Below are positions 9,150 through 18,435 of a stretch of DNA of 64,000 bases, piece by piece. The stretch is taken from positions 62,001 through 126,000 of the forward strand of contig CANMMM010000003.1 of the NCBI GenBank assembly GCA_947498935.1, read 5' to 3'. The position numbers and the translations under genes are program-made. Source of the DNA: an uncultured Aquimarina sp. (GTDB taxonomy: Bacteria; Bacteroidota; Bacteroidia; Flavobacteriales; Flavobacteriaceae). A model generated the notes under the pieces. That model did not search any database. It saw nothing but the letters and a program-made list of their open reading frames with translations, and had not been told where the DNA came from. The stretch's first letter is position 1, and every line of letters begins with the position of its first letter.

Positions 9150-11354
9150 CTAGTTCGCTACTTCACTAATAAACTTGATACGATACAATCGCAGTTCTTC
9201 ATCGTCATAATCTCCATCAAATTCTTCGATGGCTACATCTATTTTATCGCTTTCGGCTTCTAGAAAATACTCATGAATTTCTTCTTGCTGATCTTCATCC
9301 AATATCTCGTCTAACCAGTACGAAATATTTAGCTTGGTACCGCTGTAGACAATCGCTTCCATCTCTTTGATAAATTCTGGCATTTCCATTCCCTTGGCAG
9401 CCGCGATATCGTCTAATGGCAGTTTTCTATCTACATTTTGAATAATGTATAATTTCTGACCACTATTAGCTCCTGTGGTTTTCACCACAAAATCATCGGG
9501 TCGCATGATCTCATTTTCTTCTACATAGGTAGCGATCAGCGCTACGAATTCTTTTCCGTATTTTTTGGCTTTTCCTTCTCCTACTCCATGTACATTTCCT
9601 AATTCTTCGATAGAGATCGGATATTTAAGCGCCATATCATCCAAAGAAGGGTCTTGAAAGACTACAAAAGGAGGTACACCTAGCTTTTTAGCCACTTTTT
9701 TCCGCAGCTCCTTGAGCATCTCTACCAATCGATCATCAGCTCCACCTTTATTGGCTGATTTAGCCGCTGTAATGATAGCATCATCATTGACCTGATCATA
9801 GACATGATCTTCTGTCATCATAAAACTTTCTGGCGCGTCTATAAAAGCAGTCCCAGCGTCTGTAATACGAATCACACCATAGGTCTCGATGTCTTTCTTT
9901 AGAAATCCTGCTACTAATACCTGTCGGATCAGTGCCATCCAATACTTATCCTCTTTGTATTTTCCTGTTCCAAAGAAGGGTTGTTCATGGGTTTTATGAG
10001 AGATAATCAAGGCGTTGCTCTTACCTATTAGGGTATTTACAATGTCTTTGGATTTGTAGATTTCTCCTGTTTTATGTACAATTTCTAGTAATAGCCGTAC
10101 TTCATCCTGTGCTTCATGCTTTTTCTTTGGATTCCGTACATTGTCATCCATATCTGCACCTTCGCCTGTTTTTTCATCAAACTCCTCGCCGAAGTAATGC
10201 AAAATAAATTTTCGTCTAGAAATAGAAGTCTCTGCAAAGGCCACCATCTCTTGTAGCAATGCATGACCAATTTCTTGCTCTGCTACGGGTTTTCCACTCA
10301 TAAATTTTTCGAGCTTCTCGATGTCTTTATAGGAGTAGTAGGCTAAACAATGGCCTTCTCCTCCGTCGCGCCCTGCACGGCCTGTTTCTTGGTAATAACT
10401 TTCGATACTTTTTGGAATATCATGATGGATTACAAACCGCACATCGGGTTTATCGATTCCCATCCCAAAAGCGATGGTAGCGACTACTACATCTACATCT
10501 TCCATCAGGAACATATCTTGATGTTTTGCTCTGGTTTTGGCATCTAATCCTGCATGGTAGGGCACTGCTTTTATGCCATTAACCTCTAATGTTTGAGCGA
10601 TTTCTTCCACTCGTTTTCTACTCAGGCAGTATACAATACCACTTTTCCCACTGTTTTGTTTTACAAAACGAATAATGTCGGCATCTACCGTTTTGGTTTT
10701 TGGGCGTATTTCATAAAAGAGATTAGGACGGTTAAAGGATGCTTTAAAAGTTTTTGCATCCCCCATGGCCAAATTCTTTAGAATATCCTCTTGTACTTTT
10801 GGAGTAGCTGTAGCGGTGAGTCCGATAATCGGAATATTCTCACCTATACGCTTGATGATATTTCGTAAGTTTCGATATTCTGGTCTAAAATCATGTCCCC
10901 ATTCACTGATACAGTGCGCCTCATCAATAGCCAAAAAAGAAATTTCTTGTTGCTTTAGAAAATCTACATATTCTTCTTTGGTCAGTGATTCTGGAGCTAC
11001 GTACAGTAGTTTGGTGACTCCACTAGTAATGTCATCCTTAACTCTTTTTACTTCTGATTTGTTAAGAGATGAATTTAGCACGTGTGCAATTCCCTCCACA
11101 GAAGAAATACTTCTGATAGCATCTACCTGATTTTTCATCAGGGCTATCAAGGGGGAAACTACAATTGCTGTTCCGTTACACATTAATGCAGGTAATTGGT
11201 AGCAGAGAGACTTACCACCACCTGTAGGCATAATCACAAATGTATTTTGCTTTGCAAGAACACTTTCGATTACCTTTTCCTGCAGTCCTCTAAATTGACT
11301 AAAACCAAAGTGCTTTTTAAGCGCACCTTGCAAGTCGATTTCTTTCACGCTCAT
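9150..11354 (-). CDS. recQ: ATP-dependent DNA helicase RecQ
   Basis: A 734-residue superfamily 2 helicase that unwinds DNA 3' to 5' in recombination and fork repair. Motifs: Walker A PTGGGKS (43-49), DEAH box (144-147) followed by CISEWGHDFRPEY, motif III LTATAT, and motif VI YQETGRAGRD (321-330). The RQC winged helix follows to about 510, an HRDC domain lies near 540-615, and an acidic extension ends the protein. Odd point: the zinc-binding segment after SRRKFILHYFGE (379-390) contains none of the four usual Cys; it reads EGADMDDNVRNPKKK instead, so no zinc site can form. The start ATG at 11354 gives a normal N terminus. Confidence 0.95.
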   Translation of the reverse strand: MSVKEIDLQGALKKHFGFSQFRGLQEKVIESVLAKQNTFVIMPTGGGKSLCYQLPALMCNGTAIVVSPLIALMKNQVDAIRSISSVEGIAHVLNSSLNKSEVKRVKDDITSGVTKLLYVAPESLTKEEYVDFLKQQEISFLAIDEAHCISEWGHDFRPEYRNLRNIIKRIGENIPIIGLTATATPKVQEDILKNLAMGDAKTFKASFNRPNLFYEIRPKTKTVDADIIRFVKQNSGKSGIVYCLSRKRVEEIAQTLEVNGIKAVPYHAGLDAKTRAKHQDMFLMEDVDVVVATIAFGMGIDKPDVRFVIHHDIPKSIESYYQETGRAGRDGGEGHCLAYYSYKDIEKLEKFMSGKPVAEQEIGHALLQEMVAFAETSISRRKFILHYFGEEFDEKTGEGADMDDNVRNPKKKHEAQDEVRLLLEIVHKTGEIYKSKDIVNTLIGKSNALIISHKTHEQPFFGTGKYKEDKYWMALIRQVLVAGFLKKDIETYGVIRITDAGTAFIDAPESFMMTEDHVYDQVNDDAIITAAKSANKGGADDRLVEMLKELRKKVAKKLGVPPFVVFQDPSLDDMALKYPISIEELGNVHGVGEGKAKKYGKEFVALIATYVEENEIMRPDDFVVKTTGANSGQKLYIIQNVDRKLPLDDIAAAKGMEMPEFIKEMEAIVYSGTKLNISYWLDEILDEDQQEEIHEYFLEAESDKIDVAIEEFDGDYDDEELRLYRIKFISEVAN

Positions 11355-11522
11355 TAAATCGTTTCTTTTATATCCAATTAAATTTTTGTTTTCTCACAAG
11401 TACCATTTCCCCAATATGGATACTGTGTTTTGTTCTCTTTAGATTTTCAGCTCTCAAAGATACGCAAAGTCTAAATTATAAAGCTTTTTTATCGAGCTAT
11501 TTAAAATTCATACGGTATTACA

Positions 11523-11530
11523 TACCTTTG
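11523..11530 (+). promoter_or_regulatory. Candidate -7 promoter element for kdsD
   Basis: The sequence TACCTTTG is an exact match to the Bacteroidetes -7 consensus TAnnTTTG, about 55 bp before the kdsD start. No clear -33 TTG is seen at the usual distance. Confidence 0.5.
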
Positions 11531-11584
11531 CATATATTAAAGATACTAAATTCTTTTATTGATAACACCAAAATTGCATAAATA

Positions 11585-12553
11585 TTGAATACCGAGGAAA
11601 CTATTATTTCTTTTGCCAAAAAAACTGTAAATGAGGAAGCTAACGCCATTGCACACCTAGAGCAATTCATCGATCAGGAGTTTGCCGAAGCAGTGCATAA
11701 AATCCACCAATCCAAAGGTAGAGTGATCATCACTGGAGTAGGTAAAAGTGCGATTATTGCTTCTAAAATAGTCGCCACTATGAATTCTACAGGGACTCCT
11801 GCTGTTTTTATGCATGCCGCAGATGCCATCCATGGAGATCTCGGAAATATCCTTACAGATGATGTGGTCATCTGTATTTCTAAAAGTGGAAATACACCCG
11901 AAATAAAAGTATTAGTTCCCCTGATCAAGAATTTTAAGAATACTTTAATTGGTATTACTTCTAATAAAAATTCTTTTTTAGGCAAAGAAGCAGACTATAT
12001 CCTCAATGCCTATGTAGAAAAAGAAGCGTGTCCTAATAACTTAGCACCTACAACGAGTACTACTGCCCAATTGGTCATCGGAGATGCCGTAGCCATCTCG
12101 CTATTACACCTCAGAGGCTTTTCTAGTAGAGATTTTGCCAAATACCACCCTGGGGGTGCTTTAGGCAAAAAACTCTACCTACGCGTACACGATATTACTG
12201 CCAATAACCAAAAACCAACCGTCACTCCTGATGCATCGATCAGAGAGGTGATTGTAGAAATGACTGAAAAACGCCTTGGAGCTACTGCCGTAACCGATCA
12301 GCAAAATGCCATTGTAGGCATCATTACGGATGGCGATCTACGTCGTATGCTGTCTACCAATACGACCTTCGATACACTTACAGCCAAAGATATTATGACT
12401 CCTTCGCCCAAACAAATCGATAACCAAGCCATGGCTGTAGATGCATTGGAACAACTAGAAACCTACGGCATTTCGCATCTACTAGCGGCAGAAAACACCA
12501 AATATGCAGGTATTGTACACATTCATGACTTAATGAGAGAAGGTATTTTATAA
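11585..12553 (+). CDS. kdsD: Arabinose-5-phosphate isomerase (KpsF/GutQ family)
   Basis: This 322-residue enzyme converts ribulose 5-phosphate to arabinose 5-phosphate, the first step towards Kdo for lipopolysaccharide. The SIS domain fills residues 30-190 (ITGVGKSAIIASKIVATMNSTGTPAVFMHAADAIHGDLG, then ISKSGNTPEIK, and HPGGALGKKL). Two CBS repeats follow, about 205-262 and 270-322. The start is a TTG (11585); it gives the usual length and no ATG lies nearby. It heads a tight run: its TAA overlaps the tatC ATG (TAATG). Joining lptB in the same neighbourhood fits lipopolysaccharide biogenesis. Confidence 0.95.
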   Translation: MNTEETIISFAKKTVNEEANAIAHLEQFIDQEFAEAVHKIHQSKGRVIITGVGKSAIIASKIVATMNSTGTPAVFMHAADAIHGDLGNILTDDVVICISKSGNTPEIKVLVPLIKNFKNTLIGITSNKNSFLGKEADYILNAYVEKEACPNNLAPTTSTTAQLVIGDAVAISLLHLRGFSSRDFAKYHPGGALGKKLYLRVHDITANNQKPTVTPDASIREVIVEMTEKRLGATAVTDQQNAIVGIITDGDLRRMLSTNTTFDTLTAKDIMTPSPKQIDNQAMAVDALEQLETYGISHLLAAENTKYAGIVHIHDLMREGIL

Positions 12554-13389
12554 TGACAAAAACAATTTCCAAAGACCCACAGTCGATGTCCTTTCTAGAT
12601 CATTTAGAAGAATTACGCTGGCATCTTATCCGTGCTACCGTAGCTGTGCTTATCGCAGCCATAGCAGCCTTTATTGCCAAAGAGTTTATATTCGATGTAT
12701 TGATTTTTGGGCCGAAACGCTCTGATTTCCCTACCTATAATGGACTCTGTAACCTGTCTAAACTCCTAGGACTCGACGAAAGCCTGTGCTTTCAAGAACT
12801 ACCCTTTAGCGTGCAGAGTAGAAAAGTAGCAGGGCAATTCTCCGTACATATCTGGACCTCGATCACTGCAGGATTTATCGCAGCATTTCCGTATGTACTC
12901 TATGAATTCTGGAAATTCATTGCCCCTGCCATGTATGACAATGAACGTAAATATTCCAAAGGATTTATCATCATATGTTCATTCCTATTTTTCTTAGGCG
13001 TATTATTTGGTTACTACGTGATCACTCCTCTTTCTATTAATTTCCTCGGAGGGTATCAAGTCAGTGATCAGGTGATTAATGAATTCGACATCGATAGCTA
13101 CATCGCACTGGTCAGAGCCTCTGTAGTAGCCTGTGGATTGATTTTCGAGTTGCCCGTAGTGATGTACTTCCTTACCAAAATCGGATTAGTCACCCCAGAG
13201 TTCTTAAAAAAATACCGAAAATTTGCACTGGTCATTGTATTGATCCTATCGGCAGTGATTACACCGCCAGATATCGCCAGTCAAATCATCGTAGCCATCC
13301 CAATTCTTATCCTATATGAAGTAAGTATTGTGATTTCTAAAATAGTAGTCAAAAAACAACAAAAACAAACCTCTACATTACCCAAATGA
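12553..13389 (+). CDS. tatC: Twin-arginine translocase subunit TatC
   Basis: The six-span inner-membrane core of the Tat system, which moves folded proteins and binds their twin-Arg signal. It opens with the family's FLDHLEELRWHLIRA (positions 14-28, with the conserved Glu). TM1 follows, then an enlarged first periplasmic loop with two Cys (LCNLSKLLGLDESLCF) as in other Bacteroidetes. FPYVLYEFWKFIAPAMYDNERK and the last spans (ITPPDIASQIIVAIP) are complete. It overlaps kdsD by one base and the next gene by four (ATGA), so translation is probably coupled. No TatA gene lies nearby. Confidence 0.96.
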   Translation: MTKTISKDPQSMSFLDHLEELRWHLIRATVAVLIAAIAAFIAKEFIFDVLIFGPKRSDFPTYNGLCNLSKLLGLDESLCFQELPFSVQSRKVAGQFSVHIWTSITAGFIAAFPYVLYEFWKFIAPAMYDNERKYSKGFIIICSFLFFLGVLFGYYVITPLSINFLGGYQVSDQVINEFDIDSYIALVRASVVACGLIFELPVVMYFLTKIGLVTPEFLKKYRKFALVIVLILSAVITPPDIASQIIVAIPILILYEVSIVISKIVVKKQQKQTSTLPK

Positions 13390-13754
13390 GCCAATTAGTA
13401 GACGATTTCAATAGCTATAGAGCAGAGATGAACGAACGTATCTTAGCGGATAATAACAAGATCATCAAACGTATATTTAATCTAGACACCAATGCCTATA
13501 TGGAAGGCGCACTGGATGTAAAAACCAAAGAATTATTAGGACTTGTGGCTTCTGCCGTATTGCGATGCGATGATTGCATCAAATACCACCTAGAGACAAG
13601 CTATAAAGCAGGTCTGCGCAAAGAAGAAGTCGTAGAAGCACTCAGTATTGCCACCCTCGTAGGAGGTACCATCGTTATTCCGCACCTACGCCGTGCCTAT
13701 GAATTCTGGGATGCCTTAGCAGCAAACGATACTCCTGCCATAGAAACCAAATAA
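13386..13754 (+). CDS. Carboxymuconolactone decarboxylase / AhpD-like protein
   Basis: A 122-residue all-helical protein of the CMD superfamily. The peroxidase-type motif is intact: C61-D-D-C64 followed by H68 in RCDDCIKYHLETSYKAG, and the second half EVVEALSIATLVGGTIVIPHLRRA matches the family's conserved helix pair. The Cys pair suggests a thiol-dependent redox or peroxidase function rather than the decarboxylase activity for which the family is named. It overlaps the end of tatC by four bases and closes the operon; a hairpin follows at 13761-13795. Confidence 0.9.
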   Translation: MSQLVDDFNSYRAEMNERILADNNKIIKRIFNLDTNAYMEGALDVKTKELLGLVASAVLRCDDCIKYHLETSYKAGLRKEEVVEALSIATLVGGTIVIPHLRRAYEFWDALAANDTPAIETK

Positions 13755-13760
13755 AGCTAC

Positions 13761-13795
13761 TTTTTGGCCGCATAGCAGCGCTAAGAAGCCAAAAA
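13761..13795 (+). terminator. Terminator hairpin of the kdsD-tatC operon, family B apex (B8)
   Basis: The arms tttttggc (13761-13768) and gccaaaaa (13788-13795) surround cgcatagcagcgctaagaa, which holds the B-family apex tagcagcgcta. It lies 7 bp after the last stop codon of the operon. Confidence 0.75.
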
Positions 13796-13952
13796 AATGT
13801 AACATCTGGGTGTAAAACAAAAAGACAAGAGGAGTTTAAGTAAAAAAAGTGTACACCACTTTTATAAATCACACCACAGGTTCAAAAGATTCTTGTAAAT
13901 TTACACGCTATTTTTTAGCAACACACGATACCCAAAAGCAGTCATTGTAATT

Positions 13953-14693
13953 ATGAAGTTAAAAGCTCAAAATTTAATAAAAGCCTACAAAGGACGTAAA
14001 GTAGTAAAAGGCATCTCTCTAGAGGTGAATCAGGGAGAGATCGTAGGACTCCTAGGCCCTAATGGTGCCGGAAAGACCACTTCTTTTTACATGATCGTAG
14101 GGCTGGTAAAACCCAATGGCGGTACCATTTCTTTAGATACTACAGATATTACCAAATTTCCTATGTACAAAAGAGCCCAAAACGGTATCGGATACCTAGC
14201 ACAAGAAGCCTCTGTATTCCGTAAGCTTAGTATCGAGGATAATATCCTAAGCGTATTACAATTGACCAAGCTCTCTAAAAAAGAACAACTGCATAAAATG
14301 GAATCGCTGATCGAAGAGTTTGGACTAGGTCATATCAGAAAAAACCGTGGAGACCTACTCAGTGGTGGAGAGCGAAGACGTACAGAAATTGCACGCGCCC
14401 TAGCTACAGACCCTAATTTTATATTACTAGATGAACCCTTTGCTGGGGTAGATCCAGTAGCCGTAGAAGACATACAGCGTATCGTAGCACAGCTAAAAAA
14501 CAAAAATATTGGTATCCTAATCACGGATCACAACGTACAGGAGACCCTAGCCATCACAGACCGAACCTATCTGATGTTTGAAGGAAGTATCCTAAAAGCA
14601 GGTATCCCCGAAGAATTAGCAGAAGATGAAATGGTACGAAAAGTATACCTAGGTCAGAACTTCGAACTCCGCAAAAAGAAACTCGATTTCTAA
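13953..14693 (+). CDS. lptB: Lipopolysaccharide export ATPase LptB
   Basis: This 246-residue ABC ATPase powers the LptB2FG extractor that takes lipopolysaccharide from the inner membrane towards the Lpt bridge. Motifs: Walker A GPNGAGKT (35-42), Q-loop YLAQEASVFRKL, signature LLSGGERRR, Walker B FILLDEPFAGVDP and the switch His in ITDHN. The wording YLAQEASVFRKLS and LSGGERRRTEIARAL is typical of LptB and not of amino-acid importers. It has its own 198-bp upstream region, so it may be separate from the kdsD operon. It is full length. Confidence 0.95.
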   Translation: MKLKAQNLIKAYKGRKVVKGISLEVNQGEIVGLLGPNGAGKTTSFYMIVGLVKPNGGTISLDTTDITKFPMYKRAQNGIGYLAQEASVFRKLSIEDNILSVLQLTKLSKKEQLHKMESLIEEFGLGHIRKNRGDLLSGGERRRTEIARALATDPNFILLDEPFAGVDPVAVEDIQRIVAQLKNKNIGILITDHNVQETLAITDRTYLMFEGSILKAGIPEELAEDEMVRKVYLGQNFELRKKKLDF

Positions 14694-14735
14694 TCACCGC
14701 TAGTGATACTGTTAAGGTAAAGGACGGAATATTTT

Positions 14736-14823
14736 GGGCGTTACCACAAGGGTCGGGCTATCCGCTGTATCTTTTTTGTTTTCTTGGGAAAACAAAAAAG
14801 GATGCCGCTGCTATCCCTAACGC
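14736..14823 (-). repeat. Family A repeat, copy A2 (hairpin core)
   Basis: It reads gggcgttaccacaagggtcgggctatccg on the plus strand and ends tgctatccctaacgc, so it is inverted relative to A1. The core is the short hairpin type, ttttttgttttc..gaaaacaaaaaa. Confidence 0.85.
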
Positions 14824-14910
14824 ATATTAGAATTCGGCTTCTGTTTCATCAAAAAAATCAAGATCAAAGCGATGATCTTCCCAATCTGGTGCACGATCAA
14901 AATTGTCTGC

Positions 14911-15297
14911 TGATGCTCCAAGTATGCGCTAGTGCTAGTTTGCAACTAGTACCGTTACAGCTTGGCAGGGTACGAGTAAGTAATAGCACAAACAAACACG
15001 ATCTGTTTTATTGATAGATTGTCTTGCTAGGTTATCATATACGCTAGTTCGAGTTTCTAACTCGGACTTCCATACGAGTAAGCAAATACTCACTGAATGA
15101 TAAAAACCAATACAGCGCTGTAACTGGTTTCTTTTTCTACTATATATTGCTACTTGACGCTCGTCCTCTGTATCGGCTGCTATAACAGTTAGGTAGTGTG
15201 TAAAAGTTACAACCCTCCGCAAGCATTTGTACTCCAAAATAATGAGGAGTGCCATCAATCAATGCGTTATACACGGAAAACATTTCCGCGTTATCGG
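14911..15297. repeat. Family C palindrome-rich repeat, copy C1 (long form)
   Basis: It shares most of its length with 30949-31229. It holds hairpins such as ctagtttgcaactag (about 14935-14949) and cgagtttctaactcgg, and ends in the motif cggaaaacatttccg. Copy C1 carries about 100 bp that C2 lacks. The palindromes with a ttgcaa centre recall the REP sites used by RAYT-type (IS200-like) transposases, but no transposase gene is present here. Confidence 0.7.
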
Positions 15298-15383
15298 AAC
15301 TAGCCCAATACAATGTCAATCTTTGTATTATATAATCATTCGCAAGTGTCTTAATCGTCAAAACACATGTTGCTGTTATGTAT

Positions 15384-15523
15384 AATGTACTTATTGATAA
15401 CTGTTTCCTTGCGTTAGGGATAGCAGTGGAAATCCCGCAGTACCGACCTTTAGGAGGGGCGAGGAATTGGAACGGATAGCCCGACCCTTGTGGTAACGCC
15501 CAAAAAAAACCAGTGAATGCTAC
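15384..15523 (+). repeat. Expanded family A repeat, copy A3 within unit D1
   Basis: The A element proper is 15411-15501 (long core). Its flanks, aatgtac..taactgtttcctt on the left and aaaaaaaccagtgaatgctac on the right, recur around copy A6, so the duplicated unit is about 140 bp. It lies 40 bp 3' of the TonB receptor gene. Confidence 0.8.
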
Positions 15524-15563
15524 TTTATAACACAACCACTGATCTTTTTGAAAAGCACTTATC

Positions 15564-17738
15564 TTATAGTCTTATTTTCAGCCCTCCATTGACTACAAAA
15601 CCATCAACTGGTGCATAGATGTCTCTAAACTCAGGAGCTGTAATTGGCCCTGTAAAAATAGTATCAAACTTGGTTTGGCGGGTATCTCCAAAATTCTCGA
15701 AATTGATAAAAATGGAAAATGTGTCCCAAATCTTTTCTACCATAAACCCAAATAACCAATAGTCTCTACCAATGGCTCCGTCATTCAGTTTTTGAGGACT
15801 AAAATAATACGCTTCTAATCCCATTTTTAGGCTTTCCTCTACTTCATACATCAATACATTATTTAATCGATGTTTTGAGACCAATGGAAACTCGCTATTT
15901 ATCCCATTGATGCGCTGGTGTACATCTGCCAATGTATGTCCTATAAAAAGTGCTAGATCTCCATAACTCAACTTAATATTGGTTTCGACACCTTTTGTAT
16001 CAAAAGTGCCATTAGGTTGCTGAAATTCATAAAACCCATTTTCTAAGCGAGTAAGTAGCAAGGGGTCTTCTATTGCTGTATAAAAGAATAAGGTATTGAT
16101 GCTAAACGACATCTGATCGGATAGCGGTGTTTTATAATTTATATCAAAATTCCCCCCGATACTCTCCTCTGCTTGGATACTATCGCTATCTATGGGCAAT
16201 ACATTTTGGAACTGTATGCGCTCTGCATCTTCTGTAAAAACGGTAGGTGTTTTATACCCCAACCCTCCTCCTAGTCGTAGGGCTAATTTGGGGGTGATCT
16301 TGAGCAATGCCGATAGTCGGGGTAGTGCAAAAAAACCATACTCATTTTGATAATCGGTACGCAGCCCTGTTTCTAAGACCAATTTTTCTGTAATATCCCA
16401 AGTATTCTGAATAAATACTCCTGAGGTAATATGTCGATAATCCACAATATCAGTAAGCCCCAATGGGTCTTGGTTAAAAGTATCTGTCCATAGATTAAGC
16501 CCTAGTATCCATTCTGTTTTTTCTTTTTGCCTCGTAAAAGTAGCTTCGCTAAATGAGGAAAATTGCACTCCAGAAAATTTAAAATCAGGAATTTCGATAC
16601 TTCGGTCATAATAGCTGATACTGTTTTTTAGGGATACTGTAGCTACTTCATTTAGCTGATAACGAAACCCTAGTTGAGTACTGAAACGGTATGTATTATT
16701 TTTTTCAAAAAAGGCATCTGCAGCATCGCGATTCCCTTCTATATATTCGATATCGCCTCCGATACGATCTTCTACTACACTGCTAAAACCGAGCATTAGT
16801 GAGGTCTTTTTATTAAAATCTACATACAACTTAGGGTTTAGGGTAAAACGGTTAAATTTTGGGATCGCAGTAAGTCCTATGTTTGCTGGATCATAAGGCG
16901 TACCTGTATTATAAGACGCAAAAACGGTGGCGCCTATTTGTCCGAATTTTTGCGAATAAAACCCACTTGCATCTAATCCTAAGGCTGATGTACCGTTTAG
17001 CATAAAACTGAGTTCTCTTTGTTCTTTGGGAGTTTTAGACACTAGGTTTACCAAACCTGCAATCGCTCCACCTCCGTAGAGTGTAGATGAAGCTCCTTTG
17101 ATGACTTCTACCTGCTTTAAATCTAATGGAGCTATTTGCATTAAACTTAATCCACCAGAAAACCCTGCATATAATGGAAATCCATCTCTGAGTATTTGGG
17201 TATACTTTCCATCGAGTCCTTGTATACGAATACTCGAATTATAAGACGTAGCAGATGTCTGCTGGGTCTGTATCCCTGTACTTTCATTAAGCATCATACG
17301 GATATCGCCTGGTTTCATATTGCCCTTTTCTTCTAGTTCCTCTCCTGATATGGCTTCTATCCGTGTTGGGGTATTATAAATGGTTCTCCTAGAGCGGGTA
17401 GAAGTAATCATTACTTCCTCTAATGCTTCATCATCACTTTTAGATAGCACTATTTCAATAGGCGCTGATTGTGATCTAGGGAATTCATACACTCTTTTTT
17501 CTTCTTTATACCCTACATGGCTAAAAATAATAACATGTGTCCCATCGGGTATATCACTCAATTGGATATACCCATCTTGGTTGGCACTACTATTAATTGT
17601 TGTACCCTGTAGATAGGCTATAGCATGTATCAGGGGTTCGTTTCGCTCTTGGTCTTTGATAATGGCTTCCAAGGTATGCTGACCAAAAATCAAAGATGTA
17701 TATAGTATTGCCATACATGGCAATAGTAGATGTTTCAT
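15564..17738 (-). CDS. TonB-dependent outer-membrane receptor
   Basis: A 724-residue receptor. Signal peptide 1-19 (..LIFG/QH), a carboxypeptidase-regulatory-like domain at about 20-95 (LEAIIKDQERNEPLIHAIAYLQGT), a TonB-box-like segment EEVMITSTRSRR, then a plug domain near 115-235 (RIEAISGEELEEKGNMKPGDIRMMLNESTGIQ, VEVIKGASSTLYGGGAIAGLVNLVSK). The remainder is a 22-strand barrel. The ligand is unknown. A small Cys/His-rich secreted protein upstream on the same strand suggests a metal or metal complex, but this is an inference from neighbourhood only. It is complete and ends on ..NGGLKIRL. Confidence 0.92.
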   Translation of the reverse strand: MKHLLLPCMAILYTSLIFGQHTLEAIIKDQERNEPLIHAIAYLQGTTINSSANQDGYIQLSDIPDGTHVIIFSHVGYKEEKRVYEFPRSQSAPIEIVLSKSDDEALEEVMITSTRSRRTIYNTPTRIEAISGEELEEKGNMKPGDIRMMLNESTGIQTQQTSATSYNSSIRIQGLDGKYTQILRDGFPLYAGFSGGLSLMQIAPLDLKQVEVIKGASSTLYGGGAIAGLVNLVSKTPKEQRELSFMLNGTSALGLDASGFYSQKFGQIGATVFASYNTGTPYDPANIGLTAIPKFNRFTLNPKLYVDFNKKTSLMLGFSSVVEDRIGGDIEYIEGNRDAADAFFEKNNTYRFSTQLGFRYQLNEVATVSLKNSISYYDRSIEIPDFKFSGVQFSSFSEATFTRQKEKTEWILGLNLWTDTFNQDPLGLTDIVDYRHITSGVFIQNTWDITEKLVLETGLRTDYQNEYGFFALPRLSALLKITPKLALRLGGGLGYKTPTVFTEDAERIQFQNVLPIDSDSIQAEESIGGNFDINYKTPLSDQMSFSINTLFFYTAIEDPLLLTRLENGFYEFQQPNGTFDTKGVETNIKLSYGDLALFIGHTLADVHQRINGINSEFPLVSKHRLNNVLMYEVEESLKMGLEAYYFSPQKLNDGAIGRDYWLFGFMVEKIWDTFSIFINFENFGDTRQTKFDTIFTGPITAPEFRDIYAPVDGFVVNGGLKIRL

Positions 17739-18120
17739 TCGTTTTGATGATTAAAAAAATTAATTAATACAGTCCTGTATACTTTTTGACCTTTGGCCAT
17801 AAGAGAAGGTTTTACAACCAAATGTTGCTGTTAGCATTGCCCGAATTACTGCAAAACATAAAAGCGTAGCCTATAGCCACACAAAAAGTTGTATAGCTAT
17901 TTACAAAAAGTAGAAAGACTTTAGAGATAACACGATAGAACTACCGTATGGCTTGATAGAAGTGATGTATACCTTTTTTCGATTTGCCGTAAAAAACGAT
18001 CTTTACACTCAAATGTTGTGATTTTTGAGTTTTCGAGCGCTACTACCTAACAAAAAATCACTGCATCTGATCACAAAATCTTGGATTCTGGCTAAAATCA
18101 AAAAAACTAATACCACTTCA
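17739..18120. other. 382-bp gap holding a MITE-like unit around B4
   Basis: Between the TonB receptor gene and the Cys/His-rich gene, both on the minus strand. The right 160 bp is the bordered B unit listed next; the left part shows only A/T-rich sequence expected to contain the receptor promoter. Confidence 0.6.
17959..18119. repeat. MITE-like unit with imperfect terminal inverted repeats, containing hairpin B4
   Basis: The borders are gaagtgatgtat (17959-17970) and ataccacttc (18110-18119). Within it lies hairpin B4, gtgatttttg (18018-18027) with caaaaaatcac (18051-18061), and the conserved block ctgcatctgatcacaaaatctt. The unit ends one base from the stop codon of the neighbouring minus-strand gene. 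A similar bordered unit is found at 59519-59640. Confidence 0.65.
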
Positions 18121-18435
18121 TTAACTAATTTTGGGAGGATGCCAGATTTTGGCAAAAAAATCATCTGTGAAGTGAAAATGATGCTTCGTACGCATTTTCT
18201 CTCTTCTAAAATGTACCTTTTCGAAGACAAAGGTTACTTTAGACAGCGTAAAACCTGTACATGCGCCACAAGTCAAAAAAGGAGAACACATGTTTCCATC
18301 ATCGTCTGTATGATCGTGCGAATGCTCACAGTTATCTGCTAGTGCTGATGCATCATCGCAGTGATCTTCTAAACAGCAATTCACTGTAGAGAGATACAAT
18401 ACAAGTAATGATATGATCGAGCAAAGCAGTTTCAT
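18121..18435 (-). CDS. Small secreted Cys/His-rich protein (DUF6660-like)
   Basis: A 104-residue protein with a signal sequence (MKLLCSIISLLVLYLSTVNC) and a mature part dense in Cys, His and Asp: CCLEDHCDD, CEHSHDHTDDDGNMCSPFLTCGACTGF, then a His-containing tail. The Cys and His spacing suggests metal binding outside the inner membrane. It looks like the family annotated DUF6660, whose genes often lie next to TonB receptors or metal-related genes in Flavobacteriia; this is recalled and not checked. The gene for the TonB receptor lies downstream on the same strand, 382 bp away. Confidence 0.7.
   Translation of the reverse strand: MKLLCSIISLLVLYLSTVNCCLEDHCDDASALADNCEHSHDHTDDDGNMCSPFLTCGACTGFTLSKVTFVFEKVHFRREKMRTKHHFHFTDDFFAKIWHPPKIS

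Larger units (their letters stand above)
14694..15563. other. 870-bp repeat cluster without genes
   Basis: It is made almost wholly of dispersed repeats: A2 (14736-14823), C1 (14911-15297) and D1, the expanded unit around A3 (15384-15523). Reading frames that cross it on the minus strand are translations of the repeats, with no initiation or domain support. Confidence 0.75.

Noticed and set aside
14935-15535. Two overlapping minus-strand frames of 107 and 131 codons
   Set aside because: They run across repeats C1 and A3 and share peptide stretches with the frame across C2; start codons are not conserved between copies and no domain is seen.
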